Numbered from the stretch's first letter, positions 35,032-45,018 are shown. The stretch is 64,000 nucleotides of DNA from Tsukamurella sp. M9C (GCF_020169415.1 NZ_JAIULG010000012.1:24305-88304); one strand, 5' to 3'. The notes: generated from the sequence alone by a model not told the origin. Translations and numbers: made by a program.

Positions 35032-36078
35032 GTGCCAGACCCCACCAGTTCCGACAGCCCCGCCCAGGCCGTGACGCCGGCGCGGTCCACCGTCGAGATC
35101 CCCATCGAGCTGACCTTCGGTCTTCTCGGCCCCGCGGACGCGAACCTCCGAGCGCTGGAGAACGTGCTCGACGCGGACGTCCACGCCCGCGGCAACGTGA
35201 TCACCCTGTCCGGCCGCCCCGCCGACGTCGCACTGGCCGAGCGGGTCGTCGCCGAGCTGCTCGCCGCCGTGCGCAGCGGCGTCGCCGTGAGCCCCGAGGA
35301 GGTGCGCCGGTCCGTCGGCATGATGACCGACGGTTCCGGCGAGTCGCCGGCCGAGGTGCTCACCCTCGACATCATCTCCCGTCGCGGGAAGACGGTGCGC
35401 CCCAAGACCGTCAACCAGAAGAAGTACGTCGACGCGATCGACGAGCACACCATCGTCTTCGGCGTGGGCCCCGCGGGCACCGGCAAGACCTACCTCGCGA
35501 TGGCCAAGGCCGTGCAGGCGCTGCAGTCCAAGCAGGTCAGCCGGATCATCCTCACCCGCCCCGCGGTGGAGGCGGGCGAGCGGCTCGGCTTCCTGCCGGG
35601 CACCCTGAACGAGAAGATCGACCCGTACCTGCGCCCGCTCTACGACGCGCTGCACGACATGATGGATCCCGAGGCGATCCCGAAGCTCATGGCCGCCGGC
35701 GTGATCGAGGTCGCGCCGCTGGCGTACATGCGCGGCCGGACGTTGAACGACGCGTTCATCATCCTCGACGAGGCGCAGAACACCACCGCCGAGCAGATGA
35801 AGATGTTCCTCACCCGCCTCGGCTTCGGCTCGAAGATCGTGGTCACCGGCGACGCGACGCAGGTCGACCTGCCGGGCGGCGCCACCAGCGGCCTCCGCGC
35901 CGCGGTGGGCATCCTGCGCGGCATCGACGACATCCACATCTCCGAGCTGTCCAGTGCCGACGTGGTGCGGCACCGCCTGGTCGCCGAGATCGTGGACGCC
36001 TACGCCCAGTTCGAGGAACAGCTCGAAGCCACCAAGCGCCCGCAGTTGGGCGCGCGACGCATCCCGGGACGCCGATGA
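35032..36078 (+). CDS. phoH: PhoH family ATPase
   Basis: The 348-residue ATPase has a KH-like N-terminal part and the PhoH core: Walker [17 protein letters not shown] (about residue 146), Walker [13 protein letters not shown] and the motif [12 protein letters not shown]. It is probably involved in RNA metabolism with YbeY, with which it overlaps by 4 nt (ATGA). I prefer the GTG at 35032 because AAGGA (35015-35019) is well placed for it; the in-frame TTG at 35020 directly abuts that site. A TACTAAACT run at 34967-34975 is a possible promoter. Confidence 0.93.
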   Translation: MPDPTSSDSPAQAVTPARSTVEIPIELTFGLLGPADANLRALENVLDADVHARGNVITLSGRPADVALAERVVAELLAAVRSGVAVSPEEVRRSVGMMTDGSGESPAEVLTLDIISRRGKTVRPKTVNQKKYVDAIDEHTIVFGVGPAGTGKTYLAMAKAVQALQSKQVSRIILTRPAVEAGERLGFLPGTLNEKIDPYLRPLYDALHDMMDPEAIPKLMAAGVIEVAPLAYMRGRTLNDAFIILDEAQNTTAEQMKMFLTRLGFGSKIVVTGDATQVDLPGGATSGLRAAVGILRGIDDIHISELSSADVVRHRLVAEIVDAYAQFEEQLEATKRPQLGARRIPGRR

Positions 36079-36614
36079 GCATCGAATTCGCCAACGAGTC
36101 GGGCTTCGACGTCGACGAGGCGGAGGTCGTGGCGGTGGCCGCGTTCGCCATCGCCGCGATGGACGTGCACCCGGGCGCCGAGCTGAACATGCTCGCCGTC
36201 GACCTCGACACCATGGCCGATCTGCACGTGAAGTGGATGGACCTGCCCGGCCCCACCGACGTCATGAGTTTCCCGATGGACGAGCTGACCCCGGGCGGCC
36301 GCCCGGACATGGTCGAGGCCGGCCCCGCGACGCTCGGCGACATCGTGCTGTGCCCGCAGTTCGCGGCGGAGCAGGCGACCGCCGCCGGGCACTCCACCGG
36401 CCACGAGCTCAACGTGCTCACGGTGCACGGCGTGCTCCACCTGCTGGGCTTCGACCACGCCGAGCCCGACGAGGAGCGTGAGATGTTCGCGCTCCAGGAC
36501 AGCATCCTCGCCGAGTACTACGCGCAGCAGCGCGACCAGGAGCGGCGCGCCCGCCAGTCCGCGCGCGACGAGAAGCTGCTCGGCCGCACCGGCTTCCTGG
36601 GGCGGCGGGACTGA
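36075..36614 (+). CDS. ybeY: Endoribonuclease / rRNA maturation factor YbeY
   Basis: The 179-residue protein has the zinc-binding signature [11 protein letters not shown] (about residues 117-127) and the family segment [12 protein letters not shown]. It matures 16S rRNA and takes part in ribosome quality control. The ATG at 36075 overlaps phoH by 4 nt; the frame upstream is open but lies inside phoH. A charged C-terminal extension of about 35 residues ([21 protein letters not shown]) follows the catalytic core. Confidence 0.93.
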   Translation: MSIEFANESGFDVDEAEVVAVAAFAIAAMDVHPGAELNMLAVDLDTMADLHVKWMDLPGPTDVMSFPMDELTPGGRPDMVEAGPATLGDIVLCPQFAAEQATAAGHSTGHELNVLTVHGVLHLLGFDHAEPDEEREMFALQDSILAEYYAQQRDQERRARQSARDEKLLGRTGFLGRRD

Positions 36615-36616
36615 GC

Positions 36617-37939
36617 GTGTCCTCGTCGATCCTGCTGATCGTCGGCGTCGTGGCCCTGGTCTTCCTGGGCGGTCTGTTCGCGGCGATCGATTCCGCCCTG
36701 ATCACGGTGTCCCCGGCGCGCGTCGAGGACCTGGTGGAGGAGGGCCGTCCGGGTGCGAAGCGCCTCCAGCGCGTCCTCGTCAACCGGCCCCTCTACGTCA
36801 ACCTCGTGGTGCTCCTGCGCACCGCGTGCGAGGTCCTGGCCACCGTCCTCGTCTTCCTCGTGCTCGACCGCTACCTGTCCACGGTGTCGACGGCGGTCGT
36901 CACCGCGGCCGTGATGACGGTGGTCAGCTACGTCCTGATCGGCGTCGGGCCGCGCACCCTCGGCCGGCAGCACGCGTACACGCTGGGCTGCTCGGCCGCG
37001 GTGGTGCTGCAGGCGATCGCGATCCTCATGGGCCCGATCACCCGCCTGCTGATCCTGCTCGGTAACGCCATCACGCCCGGCCGCGGCTACCGCAACGGCC
37101 CGTTCGCCACGGAGGTCGAGCTTCGCGAGCTCGTCGATCTCGCGCAGCAGCGCGGCGTGGTGGACGAGGACGAGGGCAAGATGATCCAGTCCGTCTTCGA
37201 GCTCGGCGACACCGCCGCGCGCGAGGTCATGGTGCCGCGCCCCGAGATGGTGTGGATCGAGGCCGACAAGTCCGTCTCGCAGGCCACCCGGCTCGCGGTC
37301 CGCTCCGGGCACTCCCGCATCCCCGTCATCGGGGAGAACGTCGACGACGTGCGGGGCGTCGTCTACCTCAAGGATCTCGTCGCCCTGCCCGACGGTGCCG
37401 ATCGCCACGCCATCGAGGTGGGCCGCATGGCCCGCCCGGCGGTCTTCGTGCCCGACTCGAAGCCCGTCGACGCGCTGCTGCGCGAGATGCAGCACACCAA
37501 CAACCACATGGCCGTCCTGGTCAACGAGTACGGCTCCATCGCCGGCCTCGTGACCATCGAGGACGTGCTGGAGGAGATCGTCGGCGAGATCACCGACGAG
37601 TACGACTCCGGCGAGGTCGCGCCGGTGGAGGAGCTCGGCGACGGGGTGTTCCGGGTGTCCGCCCGGCTCGACCTGGAGACGCTCGGCGAGCTCTTCGACA
37701 AGGAGATCGAGGAGGACGAGGTCGACACCGTCGGCGGCCTCCTCGGCCTGGCGCTGGGCCGCGTGCCCCTGCCGGGCTCGGAGGTCGAGGCGCACGGACT
37801 GCTGCTGGAGGCCGAGGGCGCCACCGATCGCCGCGGCCGGGTGCGGATCTCCACGGTCCTGGTGCGCAGCGCCGACGGCGAGGAGGCGGCACCGTCGGAC
37901 GACGACGCGACCGCGAACGACGAGAAGGAGCCCGCGTGA
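36617..37939 (+). CDS. CNNM/CBS-domain membrane protein (HlyC/CorC family)
   Basis: The 440-residue protein has an N-terminal DUF21 transmembrane domain (three or four helices, residues 1-150), two CBS domains ([13 protein letters not shown] and [27 protein letters not shown]) and a C-terminal CorC/HlyC domain. Members are linked to Mg/Co transport or metal homeostasis; haemolysin is a historical name. The GTG lies 3 nt after the ybeY stop, and its own stop overlaps the next gene as GTGA. Confidence 0.9.
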   Translation: MSSSILLIVGVVALVFLGGLFAAIDSALITVSPARVEDLVEEGRPGAKRLQRVLVNRPLYVNLVVLLRTACEVLATVLVFLVLDRYLSTVSTAVVTAAVMTVVSYVLIGVGPRTLGRQHAYTLGCSAAVVLQAIAILMGPITRLLILLGNAITPGRGYRNGPFATEVELRELVDLAQQRGVVDEDEGKMIQSVFELGDTAAREVMVPRPEMVWIEADKSVSQATRLAVRSGHSRIPVIGENVDDVRGVVYLKDLVALPDGADRHAIEVGRMARPAVFVPDSKPVDALLREMQHTNNHMAVLVNEYGSIAGLVTIEDVLEEIVGEITDEYDSGEVAPVEELGDGVFRVSARLDLETLGELFDKEIEEDEVDTVGGLLGLALGRVPLPGSEVEAHGLLLEAEGATDRRGRVRISTVLVRSADGEEAAPSDDDATANDEKEPA

Positions 37940-38259
37940 CCGAGACATCCGACGAGGACCGCAAGCTGGTGACCCTCGCGCGCGGCGCGATGGCCCGGGC
38001 GGGCGCCGCGCACGGCGCCGCGGTCCGGGACCTCGACGGCCGCACGTACGCCGGGGCGCCCGTCGCCCTGACGTCCCTGACGCTGACGGGGCTGCAGGTG
38101 GCCGTCGCGACGGCACTGAGCTCCGGTGCCGAGGGCTTCGAGGCGGCAGTGCTGGTCGGCGGCGTCGACGGATCCGATGCCGGCGTCGCGGCGATGCACG
38201 AGGTGACGCCGGACGCTCCGGTGTCGTTGTTCGATGAGCGTGGAGAGGCCCGCCCGTGA
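37936..38259 (+). CDS. Degenerate cytidine-deaminase-fold protein
   Basis: The 107-residue protein aligns over its length with cytidine deaminases ([49 protein letters not shown]) but lacks the catalytic C/H-A-E and P-C-x-x-C zinc motifs: the CAE position reads GLQ. It is therefore not expected to be an active deaminase. Both ends overlap neighbours by 4 nt (GTGA), and the position before era matches Rv2365c in M. tuberculosis. A structural or regulatory role next to era is an inference from the tight coupling. Confidence 0.75.
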   Translation: MTETSDEDRKLVTLARGAMARAGAAHGAAVRDLDGRTYAGAPVALTSLTLTGLQVAVATALSSGAEGFEAAVLVGGVDGSDAGVAAMHEVTPDAPVSLFDERGEARP

Positions 38260-39200
38260 CCGAAGAGATCCAGACGCCCGAGGACTTCCGGTCCGGGTTC
38301 GTGTGCTTCGTGGGACGGCCCAACACGGGCAAGTCCACGCTGACCAACGCGCTGGTCGGGACCAAGGTGGCGATCACCAGCTCGCGGCCCCAGACCACCC
38401 GCTCGACGATCCGCGGCATCGTCAACCGGCCGGACTGCCAGCTGGTGCTCGTCGACACCCCGGGCCTGCACCGCCCGCGGACCCTGCTCGGGCAGCGCCT
38501 GAACGACCTCGTGCGGGACACCTACTCCGAGGTCGACATGATCTGCCTGACGATCCCGGCGGACGAGAAGATCGGCCCCGGCGACAAGTTCATCCTCGAT
38601 CAGGTGCGGCACATGGCGCCCCGCACGCCGCTGATGGGCGTGGTCACCAAGATCGACAAGGTGGGCCGCGACAAGGTCGCCGAGCAGCTCCTGGCGGTGT
38701 CGAAGTTCCTCGGCGAGAACAGCGATGTGATCCCGGTGTCGGCGACGTCGGGGGAGCAGGTCGAGGAACTGGTGCAGCTGCTGGCCTCGAAGATGAAGCC
38801 GGGCCCCGCGTTCTACCCGGACGACGAGATCACCGACACCGACGACGACACGATGATGGCCGAGCTCATCCGCGAGGCCGCGCTCGAGGGCGTCCGCGAC
38901 GAGCTGCCGCACTCGCTGGCCGTCGTGATCGAAGAGGTCGTCGAGCGGGAGAAGACGCCCGCGCAGGAGAAGACCGGCAAGCCCGGCCTCCTCGAGGTGC
39001 ACGCACTGCTCTACGTCGAGCGGAGCTCGCAGAAGGCGATCATCATCGGCAAGGGCGGCGCCCGCCTCAAGGCCGTCGGCACCGCCGCCCGCGGCGAGAT
39101 CGAGAAGCTGCTGGGCCGGAAGGTCTTCCTGTCCCTGCACGTGAAGATCGCCAAGGACTGGCAGCGCGACCCGAAGCAGCTGGGGCGCCTGGGCTTCTAG
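38256..39200 (+). CDS. era: GTPase Era
   Basis: The 314-residue GTPase assists 16S rRNA maturation. G-motifs are visible: GRPNTGKSTLTNALVG (about residue 17), DTPGLHRPR, VTKIDKV, and the C-terminal KH domain with IIIGKGGARLKAVGTAARGEIEKLLGRKVFLSLHVKI. The GTG overlaps the previous stop as GTGA. The gene ends 4 nt inside the convergent gene at 39197-39406. Confidence 0.95.
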   Translation: MTEEIQTPEDFRSGFVCFVGRPNTGKSTLTNALVGTKVAITSSRPQTTRSTIRGIVNRPDCQLVLVDTPGLHRPRTLLGQRLNDLVRDTYSEVDMICLTIPADEKIGPGDKFILDQVRHMAPRTPLMGVVTKIDKVGRDKVAEQLLAVSKFLGENSDVIPVSATSGEQVEELVQLLASKMKPGPAFYPDDEITDTDDDTMMAELIREAALEGVRDELPHSLAVVIEEVVEREKTPAQEKTGKPGLLEVHALLYVERSSQKAIIIGKGGARLKAVGTAARGEIEKLLGRKVFLSLHVKIAKDWQRDPKQLGRLGF

Positions 39201-39406
39201 GCGCCCAGAAGGCGCCGCCACCAAGGCCGACGGTCCCGTACCGGGAACTCCAGATCCAGCTCGCCGGGATCGTCGGTGAGGCCGTTCGCGAAGGCTTCGA
39301 GGCGCTCGGGGACCGGGGCGCCCAGCACTCGGTACCCCACGACCGCAGTTCGGGCGGCTGCGCGGCGCCGGAGCATGGCAAGATCGCTGGCCGACATGGT
39401 TCTCAT
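39197..39406 (-). CDS. 69-residue hypothetical protein
   Basis: The short gene has a strong ribosome site, AGGAGG, about 7 nt before the ATG at 39406. The product (MRTMSASDLAMLRRRAAARTAV, ending PWWRRLLGA) is basic with an amphipathic ending and no recognised domain. It converges on era with a 4-nt overlap. The upstream neighbour at 39427 lies 20 nt away on the same strand, so the two may be cotranscribed. Confidence 0.55.
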   Translation of the reverse strand: MRTMSASDLAMLRRRAAARTAVVGYRVLGAPVPERLEAFANGLTDDPGELDLEFPVRDRRPWWRRLLGA

Positions 39407-39426
39407 CGCTCGCCTCCTGCCGACGG

Positions 39427-39702
39427 CTAGTCTCCATCATCCATCAGGCTCGATCGCTGGGCAACGTAGAGTGCGAGTTTCCGTTCGGTCCGGGTGGCCA
39501 GACGGGATTGGAGCAGGTCTGCGATGATCACCCAGCCATCCAGTGTCTCGTTCGGATCCGAGCTGTACGTCGCCGACATCGCCCATGGGAACCGCGTCCA
39601 CCACTCTTTTCGATTGTCGGCCAGCCGTTTCTGACCGATCGTCACGATGGCGACGATCGCGGCGGCCGTGCCCACGATGATCGTGGCCCATCCCGGTGTC
39701 AT
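39427..39702 (-). CDS. Small membrane protein, hypothetical
   Basis: The 91-residue product starts MTPGWATIIVGTAAAIVAIVTIG, a single N-terminal membrane helix, followed by a soluble domain of about 65 residues (NRKEWWTRFPWAMSATYSSDP, then ERKLALYVAQRSSLM). A GGGAGAGG run a few bases before the ATG is the ribosome site. I do not recognise a family. Shorter GC content and less biased codon choice than its neighbours hint at recent acquisition, but this is weak. Confidence 0.6.
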   Translation of the reverse strand: MTPGWATIIVGTAAAIVAIVTIGQKRLADNRKEWWTRFPWAMSATYSSDPNETLDGWVIIADLLQSRLATRTERKLALYVAQRSSLMDDGD

Positions 39703-39762
39703 GACCTCTCCCCCCGAAGAAATCCTGTGCTGCGCTCATCGTGCACCGGACCCCTGACAGGT

Positions 39763-41412
39763 TCAGGAGTGCTCGTCGAGGAGGGCGGCGAGCGGGATCT
39801 CCTTGAGCTCCGAGTAGCCCGTGCCACGCCACCGGAACAGGCCCGCACCGGTCGCGACCAGGAGCTCGTCGCCGTGGCGGGCGATGGACACCTGCGTGGT
39901 GTGGATCGGCGCGACGGCGACCGGTTCGAGGGTGTCTCCGTCGAGGCGGGCGAGCAGCCAGAACTGCTCCTCGCTCCGGTACTCGCAGGGTCCGTCGAGC
40001 GGCCACCAACCGGCGGCGCCGGTGCCGTCGGGCCGATGACAGACGACGAACAGGTCGTTTCCGACGGTCCGCACGCTTCCGAAGCGTGGGGCGGTACGGG
40101 CGCTGCGGGTGACGGTGAGGTCTGGGCGCACGTCGAGGGCGATCGGGTCGCCGATCATGCCTCCGGTGAAGACGCGCGGCGGCGCACCGCCGAAGCCGTC
40201 GGGGTTGGGGCCGACGTCGTCGAGCACGGGCCCGACGGTGACCTCGCCCGCCTCGCCCACGCGCACCAGACGGTGGGTCCGGTCCTCGGGCGCTATCTCG
40301 CCGTTGCACGTGAGCAGGAGGAAGCCGGATTCGGTGGCCACGCCCCACTCCGGGGCTTCGCCCGTGTAGACGGGGTCGCCCAGTACTACGTCGGCGGCAC
40401 AGATCCGATACAGCCGCACGATGTTCCGATCCTCGCGGAGGGCGATCAGCGCGGTGTCGCCGCCGTCGACGACCGAGTCCACCGGCGACGTCGTCACCCG
40501 TGTGACCGAGCCGTCGGCGATGCGGAAGACGCCATCGGAGCGGAACGCCCAGCACGCGCCCGCGGCGGCCCACACGGTCGGGATCTTGTAGGCGTCCTTC
40601 GTCGTCACCGCGCCGGGCAGGAGGTGCTCCGTCGGTGCGTTCTCGTCGGCCAGGTCGAGCTCCAGCACGATCGGGAGTTCGCGATCGATCACCCACACCA
40701 GGTCGCCGTCGACCGCGACGGCATCGGGGCACACGCGCGGCCGGGGCGTCGCCGGCGGGACGTCCGCGAGATCGAGATCGACGATGACCGCCCACTCCTG
40801 CCGAACCCCGCCGTCCTCGGTGATCGCCTCCGACGGTCCGCCGAACCACCGTGGGCAGGCCTCTACGTCGCGATAGCGGAGCGTCCCGGGCACGGGGACG
40901 TACCGGTCGCGGTCCTCGTCGGCGCGCATCAGCACCGAATCGATCTGCACACGCAGGATCCGCCCGCGGACACGAACAGGTCGCCCGAAGTAGACGTAGT
41001 CGGCGTGCACAGTGCCCCGCACCCGGATAGGCCCGACGGCGGGGCGGGAGGCGCCCCAGGAGACCTCCCAGCCGACCCCGCGGAGCCTGGTCGGCCACCG
41101 CATCCGCCGGTCGTCGCCGCGGCCGGACACGGACGGAGCACCGTCGGGAACGGCGATGCCGGCGATCTCGGTGACGCCCGCGTCGGAGGGATCGAAGGAG
41201 ATTTCCTCGCGGAAGGCGATGGCGTATTCACCGATCTCGCCCACGACGGGCGGGGGCGGTGAACCGTCGCCGATCATCCAACTCGGGATGCTCACCCGCA
41301 GGGGCAGAGTCGCTCCGCTGGGCTTCTCGTGCGGGCTGCTCACGCGTGCTTCGGCAGAGAGCCCTTTCCGGGGGATGTCGACATGGCTGATCTCCTCGTG
41401 ACGTTCGATCAT
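39763..41412 (-). CDS. Hypothetical protein with beta-propeller-like repeats
   Basis: The 549-residue protein has no signal peptide and no family that I recognise. The N-terminal 200 residues are strand-rich (RVRGRILRVQIDSVLM). From about residue 230 repeated blocks of the type DGDLVWVIDR, AGACWAFRSDGVFRIADG, TESGFLLLTCNG, VGNDLFVVCHR and HGDELLVATGAGLFRWRG suggest a beta-propeller. Three blocks are separated by about 60-80 residues. The start ATG at 41412 has no clear ribosome site. It is likely a lineage-specific gene inserted in the conserved era-recO stretch. Confidence 0.65.
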   Translation of the reverse strand: MIERHEEISHVDIPRKGLSAEARVSSPHEKPSGATLPLRVSIPSWMIGDGSPPPPVVGEIGEYAIAFREEISFDPSDAGVTEIAGIAVPDGAPSVSGRGDDRRMRWPTRLRGVGWEVSWGASRPAVGPIRVRGTVHADYVYFGRPVRVRGRILRVQIDSVLMRADEDRDRYVPVPGTLRYRDVEACPRWFGGPSEAITEDGGVRQEWAVIVDLDLADVPPATPRPRVCPDAVAVDGDLVWVIDRELPIVLELDLADENAPTEHLLPGAVTTKDAYKIPTVWAAAGACWAFRSDGVFRIADGSVTRVTTSPVDSVVDGGDTALIALREDRNIVRLYRICAADVVLGDPVYTGEAPEWGVATESGFLLLTCNGEIAPEDRTHRLVRVGEAGEVTVGPVLDDVGPNPDGFGGAPPRVFTGGMIGDPIALDVRPDLTVTRSARTAPRFGSVRTVGNDLFVVCHRPDGTGAAGWWPLDGPCEYRSEEQFWLLARLDGDTLEPVAVAPIHTTQVSIARHGDELLVATGAGLFRWRGTGYSELKEIPLAALLDEHS

Positions 41413-41483
41413 GAGTCTGCCAGAGGTCGCGACGCGGCGCGGCTTCGTCGTCGATGTCGGCGCGGGGTGGGATGATGGGGGGT

Positions 41484-42281
41484 ATGAGGTCGTACCGGGA
41501 CAGCGCTGTGGTGCTGCGGCAGCACAAGCTGGGGGAGGCCGACTACATCCTCACGCTGCTGACCCGGGAGAACGGCCTGGTCCGCGCGGTCGCGAAGGGG
41601 GTGCGCCGGCCACGGTCGCGGTTCGGCGCCCGGCTGGAGCTGTTCGCGCACGTCGACCTGCAGCTGCACCCCGGCCGCAACCTCGACATGGTGACGCAGG
41701 TGCACTCGATCGCCGCCTACTCGGGCGACCTCGCCGGCGATTACGGCCGCTACACCACGGCGTGCGCGGTGATCGAGACGGCGGAGCGGCTGGCGGGCGA
41801 GGAACGCGCCCCGGCGCTGGAGCTGCATCGGCTCACCGTCGGCGCGCTGCGCGCCATCGCGGAGGGAACGCGCGACCGCGACCTGGTGCTCATCTCGTTC
41901 CTGCTGCGCGCGATGGAGTCGGCGGGCTGGGCGCCCACGCTCACGATCTGCGCCCGCTGCGGCGACGAGGGGCCGCACCGCGCCTTCCACGTGGCCGCGG
42001 GCGGCGCCGTCTGCGTGCACTGCCGCCCGTCGGGCTCGGCGGTGCCGGGACAGGGCGTGCTGGACCTCATGGCTGCCCTCGCCCGGGCCGATTTCGACCT
42101 CGCCGAGACCACGGGCGAGCGGCTGCGCAGGCAGGCCAACGGGCTCGCCGCCGCGCACCTACAGTGGCACGTGGGGCGGCAGTTGCGGTCGCTGCCCATG
42201 ATCGAGCGGCACGCGCCGCACAGCTCGGCCCTCGCGGCCGGTGAGAGGGAGGTCGACGGTGCCGGGACTGCGGCGGGGTAG
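41484..42281 (+). CDS. recO: DNA repair protein RecO
   Basis: The 265-residue protein acts in RecFOR gap repair, loading RecA and annealing strands. It starts with the OB-fold segment [42 protein letters not shown] and contains the zinc-finger pair CARCG and CVHCRPSG. The ATG at 41484 follows a GATGAT hexamer by 7 nt. Its 3' end overlaps uppS by 23 nt. Confidence 0.93.
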   Translation: MRSYRDSAVVLRQHKLGEADYILTLLTRENGLVRAVAKGVRRPRSRFGARLELFAHVDLQLHPGRNLDMVTQVHSIAAYSGDLAGDYGRYTTACAVIETAERLAGEERAPALELHRLTVGALRAIAEGTRDRDLVLISFLLRAMESAGWAPTLTICARCGDEGPHRAFHVAAGGAVCVHCRPSGSAVPGQGVLDLMAALARADFDLAETTGERLRRQANGLAAAHLQWHVGRQLRSLPMIERHAPHSSALAAGEREVDGAGTAAG

Positions 42282-43068
42282 GTCCAAGGTGGTGCCCCAG
42301 GCGCCGGTCACCGTCCGGCCCCCGGACCCGCACCCCTCCGGGGCGACGCCGCCGGAGATCCCCGCGGAGCTGGTGCCGAACCACGTCGCCCTCGTCATGG
42401 ACGGCAACGGCAGGTGGGCCAAGGAGCGCGGCATGGCCCGCACCGAGGGCCACAAGCGCGGCGAGGCCGTGCTGATGGACACCGTCTGCGGCTGCATCGA
42501 GATCGGCGTGAAGCAGCTGTCGGCGTACGCCTTCTCGACGGAGAACTGGTCGCGCAGCCCGGAGGAGGTGCGCTTCCTCATGGGCTTCAACCGCGACGTG
42601 ATCCGGCGCCGCCGCGACGAGATGCACGAGATGGGCGTCCGGGTGAAGTGGGCCGGCCGTCGTCCCCGCCTGTGGGCCAGCGTGATCAAGGAGCTCGAGG
42701 TCGCGGAGGAGCTCACCAAGGACAACACCGTGATGACGCTCACGATGTGCGTCAACTACGGCGGCCGGGCCGAGATCGTCGACGCCGCAAGGGAGCTCGC
42801 GCGTCGCGCCGCTGCGGGGGAGATCAATCCGGATCGCATCACCGAGCAGTCCTTCCAGCAGTACCTGTACCAGCCCGACATGCCGGACGTGGACCTGTTC
42901 CTGCGGCCGTCGGGGGAGAAGCGCTCCTCGAACTTCCTGCTGTGGGAGAGCGCGTACGCCGAGTACGTCTACCAGGACACCCTGTTCCCCGACTTCGACC
43001 GGCGGAACCTGTGGGACGCGTGCCTCGAGTACGCCAAGCGCGACCGCCGGTTCGGCGGCGCGCAGTGA
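42259..43068 (+). CDS. uppS: Polyprenyl diphosphate synthase UppS (decaprenyl type)
   Basis: The 269-residue cis-prenyltransferase makes the lipid carrier for wall synthesis. The catalytic motif is [16 protein letters not shown] (about residues 43-58), then [14 protein letters not shown] and the substrate-binding [24 protein letters not shown]. Synteny with Rv2361c suggests it makes decaprenyl diphosphate. The GTG at 42259 has a good GAGGGAGG site before it, better than the GTG at 42241. Overlaps recO at the start and the next gene by 4 nt at the end. Confidence 0.94.
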   Translation: MPGLRRGRSKVVPQAPVTVRPPDPHPSGATPPEIPAELVPNHVALVMDGNGRWAKERGMARTEGHKRGEAVLMDTVCGCIEIGVKQLSAYAFSTENWSRSPEEVRFLMGFNRDVIRRRRDEMHEMGVRVKWAGRRPRLWASVIKELEVAEELTKDNTVMTLTMCVNYGGRAEIVDAARELARRAAAGEINPDRITEQSFQQYLYQPDMPDVDLFLRPSGEKRSSNFLLWESAYAEYVYQDTLFPDFDRRNLWDACLEYAKRDRRFGGAQ

Positions 43069-43472
43069 CGGCGCAGGACCCCCGGCTCGACGCGCTGCGC
43101 TCCCGGCTCGAGTCCGCACTGGCCGACGGGGTGGTGCTGCGCCGCGACGAGAATCAGGCCGTGCTGGTCGATTTCGGCGAGACCCCGGCGTCGGTGCAGG
43201 TCTTCGCTCTCGCGCGCGACGTGGACGTCTACTCGCTGACCCAGGTGGTGGCGTGGGACCTGGCGCTCACCGACGAACTCCGCGCCGACGTGCGCGCCGT
43301 CGCGGACGGCGTGCAGTTCGGCTCGCTGCGGCTCATGGAGCGGGAGGTCTCGGCCGACCTGGTGCTGTCCTATTCGTTCCCCGCCGGCACGCTCGCGGGC
43401 GACGCGCTGCGGGAGTTCGTGCTGTTCGTCCTGGCACAGGGGGTTGACGCGCGCCGCCGCCTCGTCGGCTGA
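43065..43472 (+). CDS. YbjN-like hypothetical protein
   Basis: The 135-residue protein starts at a GTG overlapping the uppS stop (GTGA). The sequence ([46 protein letters not shown], then [25 protein letters not shown]) has the alternating strand-helix pattern of YbjN/CesT-like chaperone folds. I could not name the family firmly. It is the last gene of the recO-uppS run and is followed directly by a 48-bp palindrome. Confidence 0.65.
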   Translation: MTAQDPRLDALRSRLESALADGVVLRRDENQAVLVDFGETPASVQVFALARDVDVYSLTQVVAWDLALTDELRADVRAVADGVQFGSLRLMEREVSADLVLSYSFPAGTLAGDALREFVLFVLAQGVDARRRLVG

Positions 43473-43520
43473 ATGTGCGGTCATCCGTTCCAACGATCGC
43501 TCGAACGAATGACCGCACAT
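43473..43520. terminator. 48-bp palindrome between convergent genes
   Basis: Arms ATGTGCGGTCAT (43473-43484) and ATGACCGCACAT (43509-43520) are perfect reverse complements and begin immediately after the stop of the plus-strand gene. The central 24 nt also pair with few mismatches around the central GATC. As a hairpin it could stop transcription in both directions; as duplex DNA it could be a protein site. Confidence 0.65.
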
Positions 43521-43535
43521 CCCCGGCGGTGGTGA

Positions 43536-44531
43536 TCAGGGGCGCAGCAGCACCTTGCCCACGCGGCCGGGGCGGCCGCTCGCCGCTGCGGCGGAGGAGA
43601 TCTCGTCGAGCGGGTACACCCCGTCGACGGGCAGTGCGAGGGTGCCGGCGGCGACGCCGCGGACGACCTCGCCCATGAGCTCGGCCCGCTTGGCGGGCGC
43701 CATCTCCTGGCTCACGGTGCGTCCCCAGAAGCCCTTGACCACGATCTCCTTGAAGATCGCGACGTTGACGGGGATCTCCAGCATCGCGCCCTCGCCCGGG
43801 TTGGTGGCGCTCATCGCGCCGAACGAGACGAGCGTGCCGCGCTGGCCGAGCAGGAGGGCGAGCTGGGTGCTCGCCGCGCCACCGATCGAGTCGACGGCGG
43901 CCGCGTAGCCCGCGTCGCCGGCGAGCTCCTTGGCGCGGTCTCGCCAGCCCTCGCTGTCGGTGGCGATCACGTTGGTCACGCCGAAGGTCGCGAGCTCGTC
44001 GACGGCGGCGGACCGTCGTACCAGGCCTGTCACGTTGATGCCCCGGGCGGCCGCGAGCTGCGCCAGCAGGCGCCCGACCATGCCGTTGGCGGTGTTCTGC
44101 ACGATCCACTGGCCGTGCTGGACGTTCAGGTAGTCGAGCAGGCTGATCGCGCTGAAGGGCATCGAGAAGAGCTGTGCGGCGGCCTCATCGGAGATCTCCC
44201 CGGGGACCGGAAGCAGACCGGCGGCGCCGGCGACGAAGTACTCCGCCCAGGTGCCGAAGGCCGAGCCGGTGGCGACGCGCTGGCCGACGGTGAAGCCCTC
44301 GACCCCCTCGCCGAGAGCGTCGATCACGCCGACGGCCTCGGAGCCGGAGGCGGCGGGGAGGGCGGGCTTGTAGCCGTAGTCGCCCTTCACGGTCCACAGG
44401 TCGTGGTTGTGGATCGGGGCGAGCAGAGTGCGGATCCGCACCTGGCCGGGCCGCGGCTCGGGCAGCGGGACCTCGCGGACCGACAGGACGCTCGCGGGGT
44501 CGCCGAACTCGTCCTGGATGAGTGCACGCAT
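43536..44531 (-). CDS. Zinc-binding-type dehydrogenase (MDR superfamily)
   Basis: The 331-residue oxidoreductase has the MDR fold: the N-terminal GroES-like domain (MRALIQDEFGDPASVLSVREVPLPEP), the coenzyme-binding Rossmann segment (NTANGMVGRLLAQLAAARGINVTGLVRR) and the dimer-domain tail. The catalytic zinc cysteine of true alcohol dehydrogenases is absent; the pattern fits enoyl reductase or quinone oxidoreductase types. It is 32 nt downstream of ohr and shares the operon. The ribosome site AAGGAG precedes the ATG at 44531. Confidence 0.82.
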   Translation of the reverse strand: MRALIQDEFGDPASVLSVREVPLPEPRPGQVRIRTLLAPIHNHDLWTVKGDYGYKPALPAASGSEAVGVIDALGEGVEGFTVGQRVATGSAFGTWAEYFVAGAAGLLPVPGEISDEAAAQLFSMPFSAISLLDYLNVQHGQWIVQNTANGMVGRLLAQLAAARGINVTGLVRRSAAVDELATFGVTNVIATDSEGWRDRAKELAGDAGYAAAVDSIGGAASTQLALLLGQRGTLVSFGAMSATNPGEGAMLEIPVNVAIFKEIVVKGFWGRTVSQEMAPAKRAELMGEVVRGVAAGTLALPVDGVYPLDEISSAAAASGRPGRVGKVLLRP

Positions 44532-44563
44532 GGATGTCTCCTTGTGAGAAGTGGTGGGGGAGT

Positions 44564-44986
44564 TCAGTCGTTCGCGACGGTCACGGTGACGTCGATGTTG
44601 CCGCGCACGGCGTTCGAGTACGGGCAGACCTGGTGGGCCGCGTCGGCGAGGGCCTGGGCGGCGTCGTGCTCGACGTCGGGGATGACGACCTCGAGTGCGA
44701 CGGTGAGGCCGAAACCGCCGGATCCGTTGGGGCCGATGCCCACGCGGGCCCCGACGCTGGAGTCGCCGAGCGCGACCTTCTGCGTGCGGGCGACCATCTG
44801 GAGCGCGGAGTGGAAGCAGGCGGCGTAGCCGGCGGCGAAGAGCTGCTCGGGGTTGGCGCCGTCGCCGGATCCGCCCATCTCCTTCGGGATGGCCAGCTGC
44901 AGGTCGACGCGGCCGTCGTCGGTGCGGGTGCGGCCGTCGCGGCCGGCGCCGGTGGCGATGGCCTCGGCGGTGTACACGGTGCTCAT
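44564..44986 (-). CDS. ohr: Organic hydroperoxide resistance protein Ohr
   Basis: The 140-residue OsmC-fold thiol peroxidase reduces organic and lipid peroxides. The two reactive cysteines lie in GYAACFHSAL (about residue 58) and QVCPYSNAVRGN (near the C-terminus). It lies between ohrR and a dehydrogenase, with about 32 nt on each side, in one operon. Confidence 0.93.
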   Translation of the reverse strand: MSTVYTAEAIATGAGRDGRTRTDDGRVDLQLAIPKEMGGSGDGANPEQLFAAGYAACFHSALQMVARTQKVALGDSSVGARVGIGPNGSGGFGLTVALEVVIPDVEHDAAQALADAAHQVCPYSNAVRGNIDVTVTVAND

Positions 44987-45018
44987 GTCGGGGGTTCCTC
45001 CTGGAACGTCGGGGATGG

